64,000 nucleotides of DNA from Pseudomonas paralactis (GTDB taxonomy: Bacteria > Pseudomonadota > Gammaproteobacteria > Pseudomonadales > Pseudomonadaceae): positions 310,001 through 374,000 of the forward strand of contig NZ_JYLN01000005.1 in NCBI RefSeq assembly GCF_001439735.1, written 5' to 3'. The translations under genes were made by a program, and so were the position numbers. A model generated the notes under the pieces. It did no database searches. It saw only the letters and a program-made list of their open reading frames with translations, and had not been told where the DNA came from. Shown here in pieces: positions 9,398-21,560 of this stretch. How positions within the stretch are numbered: the stretch's first letter is position 1; the number at the start of each line of letters is the position of its first letter.

Positions 9398-9556
9398 TCA
9401 GACGATGACCGGCGGCGTGGTCGCAGGGGGCTCCTGCGCTGGCGGTGGCTCATCTTCCGGTGGTTCCTGCCTGGGCGGCGGCGTCGGCTCCGCAGGCGGC
9501 AAGGGTGGATCGTCGATATTCGGATCTTCAGGCGCAGGGGGAATTGGGATATTCAT
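9398..9556 (-). CDS. Tiny proline-rich protein (52 residues)
   Basis: Reading the minus strand from the ATG at 9556 gives MNIPIPPAPEDPNIDD and then runs of PP, EP and TP to a TGA; about 40% of residues are Pro, with many Glu and Asp. A near-ideal AAAGGAGG lies eight bases before the start, which strongly supports translation. The opposite strand reads as a Gly-rich frame that is its shadow. Small acidic proline-rich proteins of this sort are common in Pseudomonas; their role is unknown. It lies 187 bases upstream of the effector-like gene on the same strand. Confidence 0.75.
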   Translation of the reverse strand: MNIPIPPAPEDPNIDDPPLPPAEPTPPPRQEPPEDEPPPAQEPPATTPPVIV

Positions 9557-9760
9557 CGGTGTGGCCTCCTTTGTGCTTGGCTCTATGGGTGGACCATTGC
9601 CTCAGGCAATTGATTCCCCGCCCGGTGGCGACATATCCACCTGAACTTTTGTCGCGCGCCCAGGCTCGGACTTTAAACGGCTCTGCTCAGGGAGAGCGTC
9701 GCCGTACTTGAATTCGGATCAAGCAAAGAGCGTCCACGGGGCGTAAGGGGAAGATGCTCG

Positions 9761-11755
9761 ATGACTGCTGAAACACTGGCTCCAGAAGGCTCGGTACTGC
9801 CACTGTCGCAGGCGCTGTTGTTACCCAGGATTGCTATCGAAAACACCATGCCGGTGATCGACCATGGTGAGTTTGCGGTTAAGGCCGTGGTCGGCCAGCG
9901 CGTCAATGTCACCAGTAAAGTGTTCGCCGATGGGCACGACAAACTGGCGGTGCTGATCCGCTGGCGCGCGCTGGAGGATGAAAGCTGGCACAGCGTGGTC
10001 ATGACCGATGTCGGTAACAATGGCTGGGAAGGCGCGTTCACCGTCGCCCATCTTGGCCCGCATGAATACTGCATCGAGGCATGGATCGATACCTTCGCCA
10101 GCTTCTGCTATGAACTGCGCAAGAAACACGAGGCCGGGGTGCCCGTCAGCCTGGAATTGCAGGAGGGCCGCAGCCTGGTGTTGCAGGCTGCCGAGCGCAG
10201 TGACAACGAATTGCGCGACCGTTTGATGTTGTTGCACCACGAACTGTCGGGCCTGCTGGAAACCGAGCAGGTGGCGTTATTCCTGCACGAAGACAGTGCA
10301 CACCTGATGACTCAGGCCGATCATCGCGCGTATCTGAGCATCAGCCCCGCCTACCCGATTGACGTAGAGCGTGAGGCGGCGCAGTTCGCCAGCTGGTATG
10401 AGCTGTTTCCCCGCTCGATCACCGATGATCCGGCCCGCCACGGTACATTCAACGACGTGCACTCGCGCTTGTCGATGATCCACGACATGGGTTTTGACGT
10501 GCTGTACTTCCCGCCGATCCATCCTATCGGCCGCAGCCATCGCAAGGGCAAGAACAACTCACTCACCGCCGGCCCCGATGATCCGGGCAGCCCGTATGCC
10601 ATCGGCAGCGCGGAGGGCGGGCATGAGGCGATTCACCCGCAACTGGGCAGCCGCGAGGATTTCCGTCGCCTGGTCAAGGCCGCTGCCGACCACGGCCTGG
10701 AAATTGCCCTGGACTTCGCCATCCAGTGCTCCCAGGACCACCCATGGCTTGAACAGCACCCTGGCTGGTTCAACTGGCGCCCCGACGGCACGATTAAGTA
10801 CGCCGAGAACCCGCCGAAAAAGTATCAGGACATCGTCAACGTCGATTTCTATGCGGCGGATGCGATTCCGGGCTTATGGACAGAACTGCGCGACATTGTG
10901 GTGGGCTGGGTGGAAGAGGGCGTGAAGACCTTTCGCGTCGACAACCCGCACACCAAGCCGCTGCCATTCTGGCAATGGCTGATCAGTGATGTCAGGTCCA
11001 AATACCCTGAGGTGATCTTTCTGGCGGAAGCCTTTACTACACCGGCGATGATGGCGCGCCTGGGCAAGGTCGGCTATTCCCAGAGCTACACCTACTTCAC
11101 CTGGCGCAATACCAAGGCCGAGTTGAGCGAGTACCTGACGCAGTTGAACCAGTCGCCGTGGCGCGAATGCTACCGGCCGAACTTCTTCGTCAATACGCCG
11201 GATATCAACCCAGGCTTTTTGCACCAGTCCGGACGCCCCGGGTTCCTGATTCGTGCAGCGTTGGCCACCATGGGGTCGGGCCTGTGGGGCATGTATTCGG
11301 GTTTTGAACTGTGCGAAGCCGCGCCGGTGCCGGGCAAAGAGGAATACCTGGATTCGGAGAAGTACGAGATTCGGCCACGGGACTTCACCGCCCCCGGCAA
11401 CATCATTGCCGAGATTGCGCAGCTCAACCGTATTCGTCGGCAAAACCCGGCGTTGCATACCCATCTGGGCCTGAAGCTCTACAACGCCTGGAACGACAAC
11501 ATCCTGTATTTCGGCAAGCGCAGCGAAGATGGCAGTAACTTCATCCTGGTGGCCGTCAATCTCGATCCCTATAACGCTCAGGAAGCCCATTTTGAACTCC
11601 CGCTGTGGGAGATGGGCCTGCCGGATGACGCCCAGACCCAGGGTGAAGACTTGATGAACGGCCATCGTTGGACCTGGTACGGCAAGACCCAATGGACACG
11701 GCTAGAGCCGCAGATGCCCTTTGGGATCTGGCGCATCACCCATTCCCCAGGCTGA
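9761..11755 (+). CDS. glgE: Alpha-1,4-glucan:maltose-1-phosphate maltosyltransferase GlgE
   Basis: A 664-residue GH13 enzyme that adds maltosyl units from alpha-maltose-1-phosphate to growing alpha-glucan. An N-terminal beta-sandwich domain is followed by the catalytic barrel with the nucleophile Asp in FRVDNPHTK (about residue 393), the acid/base Glu in FLAEAFTTP (about 422) and the family stretch ENPPKKYQDIVNVDF. Length matches the family. It is the first gene of the glgE-treS-glgB cluster; the ATG follows AAGGGGAAG. The maltose-1-phosphate it uses would come from the maltokinase domain of the next gene. Confidence 0.96.
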   Translation: MTAETLAPEGSVLPLSQALLLPRIAIENTMPVIDHGEFAVKAVVGQRVNVTSKVFADGHDKLAVLIRWRALEDESWHSVVMTDVGNNGWEGAFTVAHLGPHEYCIEAWIDTFASFCYELRKKHEAGVPVSLELQEGRSLVLQAAERSDNELRDRLMLLHHELSGLLETEQVALFLHEDSAHLMTQADHRAYLSISPAYPIDVEREAAQFASWYELFPRSITDDPARHGTFNDVHSRLSMIHDMGFDVLYFPPIHPIGRSHRKGKNNSLTAGPDDPGSPYAIGSAEGGHEAIHPQLGSREDFRRLVKAAADHGLEIALDFAIQCSQDHPWLEQHPGWFNWRPDGTIKYAENPPKKYQDIVNVDFYAADAIPGLWTELRDIVVGWVEEGVKTFRVDNPHTKPLPFWQWLISDVRSKYPEVIFLAEAFTTPAMMARLGKVGYSQSYTYFTWRNTKAELSEYLTQLNQSPWRECYRPNFFVNTPDINPGFLHQSGRPGFLIRAALATMGSGLWGMYSGFELCEAAPVPGKEEYLDSEKYEIRPRDFTAPGNIIAEIAQLNRIRRQNPALHTHLGLKLYNAWNDNILYFGKRSEDGSNFILVAVNLDPYNAQEAHFELPLWEMGLPDDAQTQGEDLMNGHRWTWYGKTQWTRLEPQMPFGIWRITHSPG

Positions 11756-11767
11756 TGGAGATCCCCT

Positions 11768-11851
11768 GTGGGAGCTGGCTTGCCTGCGATAGCGATTTGT
11801 CCGCCATTTCAGGTACTGACAGACCGTTATCGCAGGCAAGCCAGCTCCCAC
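11768..11851. repeat. REP pair between glgE and treS
   Basis: GTGGGAGCTGGCTTGCC and its complement GGCAAGCCAGCTCCCAC form two inverted units inside an otherwise operon-like gap. REPs inside operons can stabilise upstream mRNA or partly stop transcription, so glgE and treS may differ in expression. Confidence 0.88.
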
Positions 11852-11900
11852 ACTGGAGCGCATTCCGTCTGCAGAACTTTAGTGTTTTCAGGAGTTCCCG

Positions 11901-14900
11901 ATGGCGAAGAAACCCAAGACAGCCACCTTCATCAAAGACCCGCTCTGGTACAAGGACGCGGTGATTTACCAGGTTCACGTCAAATCCTACTTTGACTCCA
12001 ACAATGATGGCATCGGTGACTTCCCCGGGCTGATTGCCAAGCTCGACTACATCGCCGACCTTGGCGTGAACACCATCTGGCTGCTGCCGTTCTACCCCTC
12101 GCCACGCCGCGATGACGGCTACGATATTGCCGAATACCGTGGCGTGCACAGCGACTACGGGACCATGGCCGATGCCAAACGCTTCATCGCCGAGGCGCAT
12201 AAACGCGGGCTGCGGGTAATTACAGAACTGGTGATCAACCACACCTCCGACCAGCACCCCTGGTTCCAGCGGGCGCGCAAGGCCAAGCCAGGCTCGGCGG
12301 CGCGGGATTTTTACGTGTGGTCGGACGATGACCAGAAGTACGACGGTACGCGCATCATTTTCCTGGATACCGAAAAATCCAACTGGACCTGGGACCCGGT
12401 CGCCGGCCAGTACTTCTGGCACCGCTTCTACTCTCACCAGCCCGACCTCAACTTCGATAACCCGCAAGTCATGAAGGCGGTACTGTCGGTGATGCGCTAT
12501 TGGCTGGACCTGGGTATCGACGGCCTGCGCCTGGACGCCATCCCCTACCTGATCGAGCGCGACGGCACCAATAACGAAAACCTGGCTGAAACCCACGACG
12601 TCCTCAAGCAGATTCGCGCCGAAATCGATGCCCATTACCCCGACCGTATGTTGCTGGCTGAAGCCAACCAATGGCCGGAAGACACGCAGCTGTATTTTGG
12701 TGAGCGCAAAGGCGATGACGGCGATGAATGCCATATGGCCTTCCACTTCCCGCTGATGCCGCGCATGTACATGGCGCTGGCCCAGGAAGATCGCTTTCCT
12801 ATCACCGATATTCTGCGCCAGACCCCGGAGATTCCCGCCAACTGCCAGTGGGCGATTTTCCTGCGTAACCATGATGAGCTGACCCTGGAAATGGTCACCG
12901 ACAGGGAGCGTGATTACCTGTGGAACTACTATGCCGCCGACCGCCGTGCCCGAATCAACCTGGGTATTCGTCGACGCCTGGCGCCGCTGATGGAGCGCGA
13001 TCGGCGCCGTGTCGAGTTGCTCAACAGCCTGTTGCTGTCGATGCCCGGCACGCCGACCCTGTATTACGGCGACGAGATCGGCATGGGTGACAACATCTAT
13101 CTGGGCGACCGTGACGGTGTGCGTACGCCGATGCAATGGTCCATCGACCGCAACGGCGGCTTTTCCCGTGCCGACCCGGCCAGTCTGGTGCTGCCGCCGA
13201 TCATGGACCCGCAATACGGGTATCAATCGGTCAACGTCGAGACCCAGGCCCAGGACCCGCATTCATTGCTCAACTGGACCCGGCGGATGCTCGCGGTGCG
13301 CAAGCAGTCCAAGGCCTTCGGCCGTGGCAGCCTGAAAATGCTCTCGCCGACCAACCGACGCATCCTGGCCTACACCCGTGAATACACCGGGGAAGACGGC
13401 CACACCGAAATCATCCTGTGCGTGGCCAACGTGTCGCGCAGCGCCCAGGCGGCGGAGCTGGACCTGTCTGCCTTCGCCGGCATGGTGCCGGTGGAAATGC
13501 TCGGTGGGAATGCCTTCCCACCGATTGGCCAGCTGAATTTCCTGCTGACCCTGGCGCCCTATGGTTTCTATTGGTTTGTGCTGGCGACGGAAAACCAGAT
13601 GCCGAGCTGGCATGTGGAACCGGCGCAGAGCATGCCCGACTTCACCACTTTGGTACTGAAAAAACGCATGGAAGAATTACTCGAAGACCCTTGCCGCACC
13701 AGCCTGGAGCAAACCTCATTGCCGGCCTGGTTGCCCAAACGTCGCTGGTTTGCCGGCAAAGACACGGCGATCGACAGTGTGCACATCGCTTACGGCGTAA
13801 GGTTTGGCGACCCGCAGCACCCGGTATTGCTTAGCGAAATCGAGGTCAGCAGCGGCGGTCAGGTCAGCCGTTATCAATTGCCGTTGGGCTTTCTGGGCGA
13901 AGATCAAGCGACCAGCGCCTTGCCCCAGCAATTGGCCCTGGCCCGAGTGCGCCGTACCCGCCAGGTCGGGTTGGTGACCGATGCCTTCAGCCTTGAGCCT
14001 TTTATTCGTGAAGTCATCCAGGCCATGCAGGCGGGCACCGTGCTTAATTGCAGTGAGGGCGACCTGCGGTTTGAGGCCACGCAACACCTGGCCGGGCTGC
14101 AACTGACTCATGAATCGCCGGTGCGTTACTTGTCTGCTGAGCAGTCCAACAGTTCAGTGGTGGTGGGCGAGAGCCTGGTGCTCAAGCTGATTCGCAAAGT
14201 CAGCGCCGGGGTACACCCAGAGCTGGAAATGAGCGCCTACCTGACCGCTGCGGGTTACCCGAATATCTCGCCATTGCTGGGCTTTATGAGCCGCCGCGAC
14301 GGGCAGGGGCAGGACAACCTGCTGATGATTGCCCAGGGCTATCTGAGCAACCAGGGTGATGCCTGGACCTGGACCCAGAACAACCTGGAGCGGGCGATCC
14401 GGGACGAGCTGGCCGAGGCCATCTCTGAACAGGAGCAGCACTACAACGCCCTGGGCGAACTGGCGGATTTCGCTGCGGCGCTCGGCCAGCGCCTGGGGGA
14501 AATGCATGGGGTGCTGGGTGCGCCAACGGATGACAAGGACTTCAAACCCGAAGTCACCACGGCCAAGGATACTCAGGCCTGGGCCAAGGATGTCGGCGCG
14601 CAGATTGAACGAGCCCTGCAATTGCTCAAGCTTCATCAAAGCCAGTTGAACCCCGCTGACCAGGCGTTGGTCAGTGAGTTACTGGCAAACAAAAAAGCCA
14701 TCGCCGGGCATGTCCAGGCGTTGGCGAAGGCCACGCTCGGCGGGCTGCGGATTCGTGTCCATGGTGACTTGCACCTGGGGCAGGTGCTGGTGGTCAAGGG
14801 CGATGCTTACCTGATCGACTTTGAAGGGGAACCGGCGCGACCGCTGCATGAGCGGCGCGGCAAGCACAGCCCCTATAAAGACGTGAGCGGTGTGCTGCGC

Positions 14901-15244
14901 TCCTTTGATTATGCGGCAGCCATGGCCCTGAATGTGCAAGCAGTGGATCAGACGCCGCAAGCCAACAGTGCACGCAAGCGCGTCACGGACCGCTACCTGA
15001 GTGAAGCCCGCCAGGCATTTACCCAGGCTTATCAGACGGCGACGTCTACACTGGCGCATGACTGGCAGGATGCCAACGGCCAGGACGCAGCGCTGACGTT
15101 GTTCAGCCTGGAAAAGGCCGCGTACGAAGTGGCCTACGAAGCGGAAAATCGCCCGACCTGGTTGCCGGTGCCCTTGCAAGGGCTGCACGGTTTACTGAGC
15201 GGGCTTACACCTATATCGAAACCTGTACGCGGTGGGGAGACGTC

Positions 15245-15248
<4 letters not shown>
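11901..15248 (+). CDS. treS: Trehalose synthase fused to maltokinase
   Basis: A 1115-residue two-domain protein. The N-terminal half is a GH13 trehalose synthase ([19 protein letters not shown]; nucleophile Asp in [10 protein letters not shown] near residue 211; Glu in [11 protein letters not shown] near 252) that interconverts trehalose and maltose. The C-terminal part, from about residue 640, is a maltokinase of the aminoglycoside-phosphotransferase fold with [12 protein letters not shown] and [10 protein letters not shown] plus IDFEGEP near residue 952. Joining both activities passes maltose straight to maltose-1-phosphate for GlgE. Its stop overlaps the start of glgB by four bases (ATGA), so they are co-translated. 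Confidence 0.96.
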
Positions 15249-17482
<2,234 letters not shown>

Positions 17483-17572
17483 GGGCGCTGGATTGCCGGA
17501 CGCAGTTGTTCTCGCTAATGGCAAGGTGCCACAATGGCGTCTTTGCCGTCGTACTCGACACAGGCGCATTGC

Positions 17573-18262
17573 ATGAACAGCCTTGGGCATGGGCAAGATC
17601 AGGATCGCGTCATCGAGCAGCAGGTGCGAACCGACCGGTTGCACCAGCTGTTTCGCCAGTCGTTTTCGGCCATCTTCGGCAGTTACCTGGGTGCCGCCAT
17701 GCTTTGCTGGCTGTGCTGGGATCGCTTCGATCACCGGATCATTCTGATATGGCTGGTGCTGCTGGGGTGCTCGTCACTGGTGCGTCTGCACCTGTTTGTG
17801 CAGTGGTTTGGGTGCCCTGAGAGCGAGCGCACTCCAGCGCGTTGGGAGCGACGTTATTGGATCACACTGATGGTGTCGGCAGGTATCTGGGGCGGCGGGG
17901 CGCTGGCACTGATGCCGGTTGACGATCGCGTGTCCCAGGTGCTGGTCATGCTCTTTACCGTAGGGATGTCAGTCAGTGCGGTGTCCTGCTATTCGGCCTA
18001 TCGCTACATGACCCTCAGTTCAATGGCGTTGGTGCTGCTGCCCTGTACGCTGTGGCTGTTGTTCCAGCCGGCGCCGATGCAAGTGGGGGTGGCCCTGGCG
18101 GTGCTGGTGTTTTCGTCTTTTGTGGTTGGGGCCACCTGTAAATTGTCCGACGCGCTGGAGAAAGCCTTTCGCCTGACTCGGCAAATGGAGCGCACACACA
18201 GCCTTTCAACCCGCGCGGCCCAAAACGATGAGCGCGCCGGGTTTGATGATCAACACCGCTGA
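17573..18262 (+). CDS. Membrane sensor protein, probable remnant of a diguanylate cyclase
   Basis: A 229-residue protein (from MNSLGHGQDQD) with about six hydrophobic segments between residues 35 and 190 and a short linker with Arg and Glu. It ends AAQNDERAGFDDQHR. This tail aligns with the conserved beginning of GGDEF domains (AAxTDELTGLxNRR) but stops there, so the output domain seems to have been lost. The hybrid kinase gene converges 15 bases after the stop. It could still be expressed as a membrane protein, but signalling by c-di-GMP synthesis is not possible. An alternative ATG at 17534 lies upstream. Confidence 0.7.
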   Translation: MNSLGHGQDQDRVIEQQVRTDRLHQLFRQSFSAIFGSYLGAAMLCWLCWDRFDHRIILIWLVLLGCSSLVRLHLFVQWFGCPESERTPARWERRYWITLMVSAGIWGGGALALMPVDDRVSQVLVMLFTVGMSVSAVSCYSAYRYMTLSSMALVLLPCTLWLLFQPAPMQVGVALAVLVFSSFVVGATCKLSDALEKAFRLTRQMERTHSLSTRAAQNDERAGFDDQHR

Positions 18263-18277
18263 GGCTCAAAACCGCCA

Positions 18278-20482
18278 TCAAATGGCCGTGGCGGGGGGAT
18301 CATTGGACATCGCCCTTACCAACGCCCTGGCGACCTGTTCGGCGGAGTAGGGCTTGGCGACGAACTCGAACCCTTCATAACCACTGTCCGCCAGCTCTTC
18401 GCTGTAGCCCGAGACAAGTACCACCGGCAGGTCCTTACGCCGCTCACGCAGCAGTTTGGCCATCGCAACGCCGGTCATTCCCGGCATGACCACGTCCGAA
18501 AAAATCGCGTCGAAGGCTTGCGCGTCGCCACCGGCGAGGGCCAGTGCCTGTTCGGCGTTGGTCGCCCAGGTGGTCTTGTAACCCAGATCCTTGAGGATCT
18601 GGCTGGCGAAACGTCCCACTTCCAGGTTGTCTTCCACGATCAGCACATGCCGTTGGGCAGCATCCTGCGGCGGTGCAAGTTGCTCCTGTTCGTCCTGCTG
18701 CGGGGCGGCTTCGCCTTCCACTTGTGGCAGATACAAGGTGAACACAGTGCCCTGGCCTAGGGTACTTGCCACATCGATGTTACCGCCCGACTGTTTGGCA
18801 AAGCCGAAGACTTGCGACAGGCCCAGCCCGGTGCCTTTGCCAACGGCCTTGGTGGTGAAGAACGGTTCGAAGATACGGTCGATAGTGTCGGCAGCAATAC
18901 CGGTACCGTTGTCGGCCAGCGAGATGGTGATGTAAGGCAGGCGCGACTCGGCGTCCCCACGGATGCGCGGCAGCGCCTGCTGCGCGGCGACCTTGAGGGT
19001 CAGGGTGCCCTGGCCGTCCATCGCGTCGCGAGCGTTGAGGGCTATGTTGATCAACGCGGTTTCGAGCTGGCTGGGGTCAATGCGTGCATAGCACGGCTGA
19101 TCGGGCAACTGCACCTGAACATGAATACGTGCGCCGGTGACACTTTCAAGCATCTCGCCGATGTTGCGTACCCGCTGGCTGACATCCAACACCTGTGGGT
19201 TCAACGGCTGGCGACGGGCAAAGGCGAGCAATTGGCTGGTGAGCTTGCTGGCCCGCTCGACGGTGTCGGAGACGGCGCTCATGTAGCTCTGGCGACGCTC
19301 TTCCGACAGGCTCGGTTGGCGCAGGAAGTCCACGGACGAACGAATGATGGTCAGCAGGTTGTTGAAGTCATGGGCGACGCCGCCGGTCAGTTGGCCGATG
19401 GCTTCAAGCTTCTGTGACTGGCGTAGCGCAGCCTCGGCCTGGGCCAGCGCGAGGGTACGTTCTTCCACGCGCTGCTCCAGCGTAGCGTTAAGTTCGGTAT
19501 AGGCCGCCAGGCCCTCGCGTACGGCGGCATCGGCGCGCACGCGTTCGATGTGCGCCCAGGAACGTTCGGTGACTTCACCGACCAGAGCCAGATCATAAGA
19601 CGACCAGTGACGCGGCTGTTTGTCATGCACGGCCATCAACGCCGTGAGGCGCCCATCCTTGATCAGCGGCACGCAGATGGTGGCTGTAACACCCAGTGCC
19701 TGAAAGGTTGCCGCTTCATCGGCGGGCAGTTCAGTGAGGTTATTGCAAATCACCAGGGGCTGACCGGCGCTCAGACAGCTCACGGCGCCTTGGCCAAACG
19801 CCGCCAGGCTGTAATGCCCAATGATGCTGGGCGAGCCCTGTGCCGCCCAGTCGCCACGGATGGTGAAGCCGTCTTCGTCGTCATCCATGTCCGCGTAGGC
19901 GCAAATTGACACTTGCAGGTGATGCGCCAACAGCTGGGTGGTCGACTTCATGATGGCTTCAGCGTCGGTGGCACTGGTCACGGCGCTGCCGATCGCGTCC
20001 AGCACCGCCAGACGGCGGGCGAGGAATACGGTGGAGGTGGTCTCGGTCACCGTATCGAGCATGCCCACCACGTTGCCTTGGGGGTCGCGGATAGGGCTGT
20101 AGCAAAAAGTGAAGTACGCCTGTTCAGGCGCATCATTGCGCTTGATCACCAGCGGGAAGTTTTCAATATAGGTGGCATGCCCGGCGAATGCGGCGCTGGC
20201 GATGGGGCTGATTTCGCTCCACGCCTCCTGCCACACCTCGCTGAACGGGCGGCCCAACGCCTCGGGCTTGTTGCCCAGGATCGGCCTGAATGCATCGTTG
20301 TAGAGCGTAATCAACTCAGGTCCCCAGACGATGGCCTGGGGAAATCTGGAAGCGAAGCACAGTGCGACGGTGGTCTTCAATACATCGGGCCATTGCTCCA
20401 GCGGCCCGAGGGGCGTACTGGCCCAATCATGCTGGCGGACCCGCTCGGCCATATCGCTGCTGCCCTGCAGCCAATTCATCAT
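18278..20482 (-). CDS. Hybrid sensor histidine kinase with PAS, GAF and receiver domains
   Basis: A 734-residue soluble kinase. An N-terminal PAS-like domain (about 20-150) and a GAF domain (about 165-325) are followed by a coiled linker ([18 protein letters not shown]), the phospho-acceptor His in [12 protein letters not shown] (about residue 373), the ATPase boxes [17 protein letters not shown] and [10 protein letters not shown], and a C-terminal receiver with the acceptor Asp in [10 protein letters not shown] and Lys in VAKPY. No membrane span is present, so the signal is probably cytosolic. No response regulator adjoins it, so the partner is unknown. Confidence 0.93.
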   Translation of the reverse strand: MMNWLQGSSDMAERVRQHDWASTPLGPLEQWPDVLKTTVALCFASRFPQAIVWGPELITLYNDAFRPILGNKPEALGRPFSEVWQEAWSEISPIASAAFAGHATYIENFPLVIKRNDAPEQAYFTFCYSPIRDPQGNVVGMLDTVTETTSTVFLARRLAVLDAIGSAVTSATDAEAIMKSTTQLLAHHLQVSICAYADMDDDEDGFTIRGDWAAQGSPSIIGHYSLAAFGQGAVSCLSAGQPLVICNNLTELPADEAATFQALGVTATICVPLIKDGRLTALMAVHDKQPRHWSSYDLALVGEVTERSWAHIERVRADAAVREGLAAYTELNATLEQRVEERTLALAQAEAALRQSQKLEAIGQLTGGVAHDFNNLLTIIRSSVDFLRQPSLSEERRQSYMSAVSDTVERASKLTSQLLAFARRQPLNPQVLDVSQRVRNIGEMLESVTGARIHVQVQLPDQPCYARIDPSQLETALINIALNARDAMDGQGTLTLKVAAQQALPRIRGDAESRLPYITISLADNGTGIAADTIDRIFEPFFTTKAVGKGTGLGLSQVFGFAKQSGGNIDVASTLGQGTVFTLYLPQVEGEAAPQQDEQEQLAPPQDAAQRHVLIVEDNLEVGRFASQILKDLGYKTTWATNAEQALALAGGDAQAFDAIFSDVVMPGMTGVAMAKLLRERRKDLPVVLVSGYSEELADSGYEGFEFVAKPYSAEQVARALVRAMSNDPPATAI

Positions 20483-20585
20483 GGGGTCAACACCTTATCT
20501 ACCGCGGTTCGACGGTTGCCTGAAACGTCAGGTTGCCAAGCAACAGACCTGTCTGACCGCAACCAGTTCAGCGCGAGTATCCAAG

Positions 20586-21437
20586 TCATTGAGCACCGAA
20601 TACACCTGTCCAATAGATGCCCGCATCGCTCTTGGGGTCCATCGCGTAGGCCGCGCCCAATTCGCGAAATTGCGGGTTCATCAGGTTGGCGCAGTGGCCA
20701 GGGCTGGCCAGCCAACCGTCCACCACCTTGCGCGGTGTGTCGAGCCCGGCAGCGATGTTTTCGCCGATGTTCTTCGCGATATACCCGGCCAGCTCGGCGC
20801 GGTCACCAGGTGTACGACCGTCGTGGTCCAGGTGGTCGAAGAAGTTGCCGTTGGCCATGTTGCGCGTGTGGCTGTTGGCCGCGCTGGCCAGGGTGTCGTT
20901 CCACGACAACGGTGTGGTCGCGCTGAAGGCCTGAGTGCCGCATTGGCGGGGTTCGGCGCGTGCGGCGTTGACCAGGTTGAGCAGTTGCTTGCCTTCGGTC
21001 TGCCAGTCGCCCAGGCCACTGGTCAGCAGCGGGCGGGCCAGCACGATGCGCCAATCCTGGCCGCTGTTGCTGACGCCGATGTCGACAAATTGCGGGTCCA
21101 GTACGACCCGGCAGAAGCTTTCGCGCACCGCCTTCATGGCAGCGTCGGCATCCTTGGGCCCGGACAGGCTGATGGCCTGCACGTTGACCATCGGGTACGC
21201 AGCCCGCGCCAGCGACTGCTGCAAATCGCCGACATTGGAGGCCGGCAGCACCAGCCGTGTGTCGTTGGTCAGCGGTGGCAGCTCCTGGGAGCCCTGGTCA
21301 CCGCAGCGTTGCACCTGGCTGCGGTATTGGTTGATTTGTTGGACTAACTGACTTTCTTCATTCGCCATCGCGCTGGCGCAGAACACCGTAGTGGCGGCCA
21401 GCGTCGTAAGACCCATCATCAATGACAGAACGCGCAT
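20586..21437 (-). CDS. Exported CAP/SCP-domain protein
   Basis: A 283-residue protein with a cleavable signal peptide (ending ASAMANEE) and a C-terminal cysteine-rich secretory/antigen 5/PR-1 (CAP) domain from about residue 140: NLVNAARAEPRQCG, HTRNMANGNFFDH, NIAAGLDTPRKVVDGW and SPGHCANLMNP. AAGGGT lies before the ATG. Bacterial CAP proteins are periplasmic or secreted and their roles are mostly unknown. It lies 103 bases upstream of the hybrid kinase on the same strand and may be co-transcribed with it. Confidence 0.9.
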   Translation of the reverse strand: MRVLSLMMGLTTLAATTVFCASAMANEESQLVQQINQYRSQVQRCGDQGSQELPPLTNDTRLVLPASNVGDLQQSLARAAYPMVNVQAISLSGPKDADAAMKAVRESFCRVVLDPQFVDIGVSNSGQDWRIVLARPLLTSGLGDWQTEGKQLLNLVNAARAEPRQCGTQAFSATTPLSWNDTLASAANSHTRNMANGNFFDHLDHDGRTPGDRAELAGYIAKNIGENIAAGLDTPRKVVDGWLASPGHCANLMNPQFRELGAAYAMDPKSDAGIYWTGVFGAQ

Positions 21438-21560
21438 GGACGTTACCCTTGAACTTGAAAGTGCCCATGATGCGCGATCCAGGTGCTTGCATGCACCCGT
21501 TGATCCGAACTTTTTTCTTCAGTTCTTGAATTGGCCAAGCGTCGGTACGATTTTAGCCTG

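Noticed and set aside
9258..9644. Glycine-rich plus-strand frame of 128 codons
   Set aside because: It is the shadow of the proline-rich minus-strand gene, which has a strong ribosome site and sensible ends.
11736..13262. Minus-strand frame of 508 codons opposite treS
   Set aside because: Antisense shadow of a clear GH13 enzyme.
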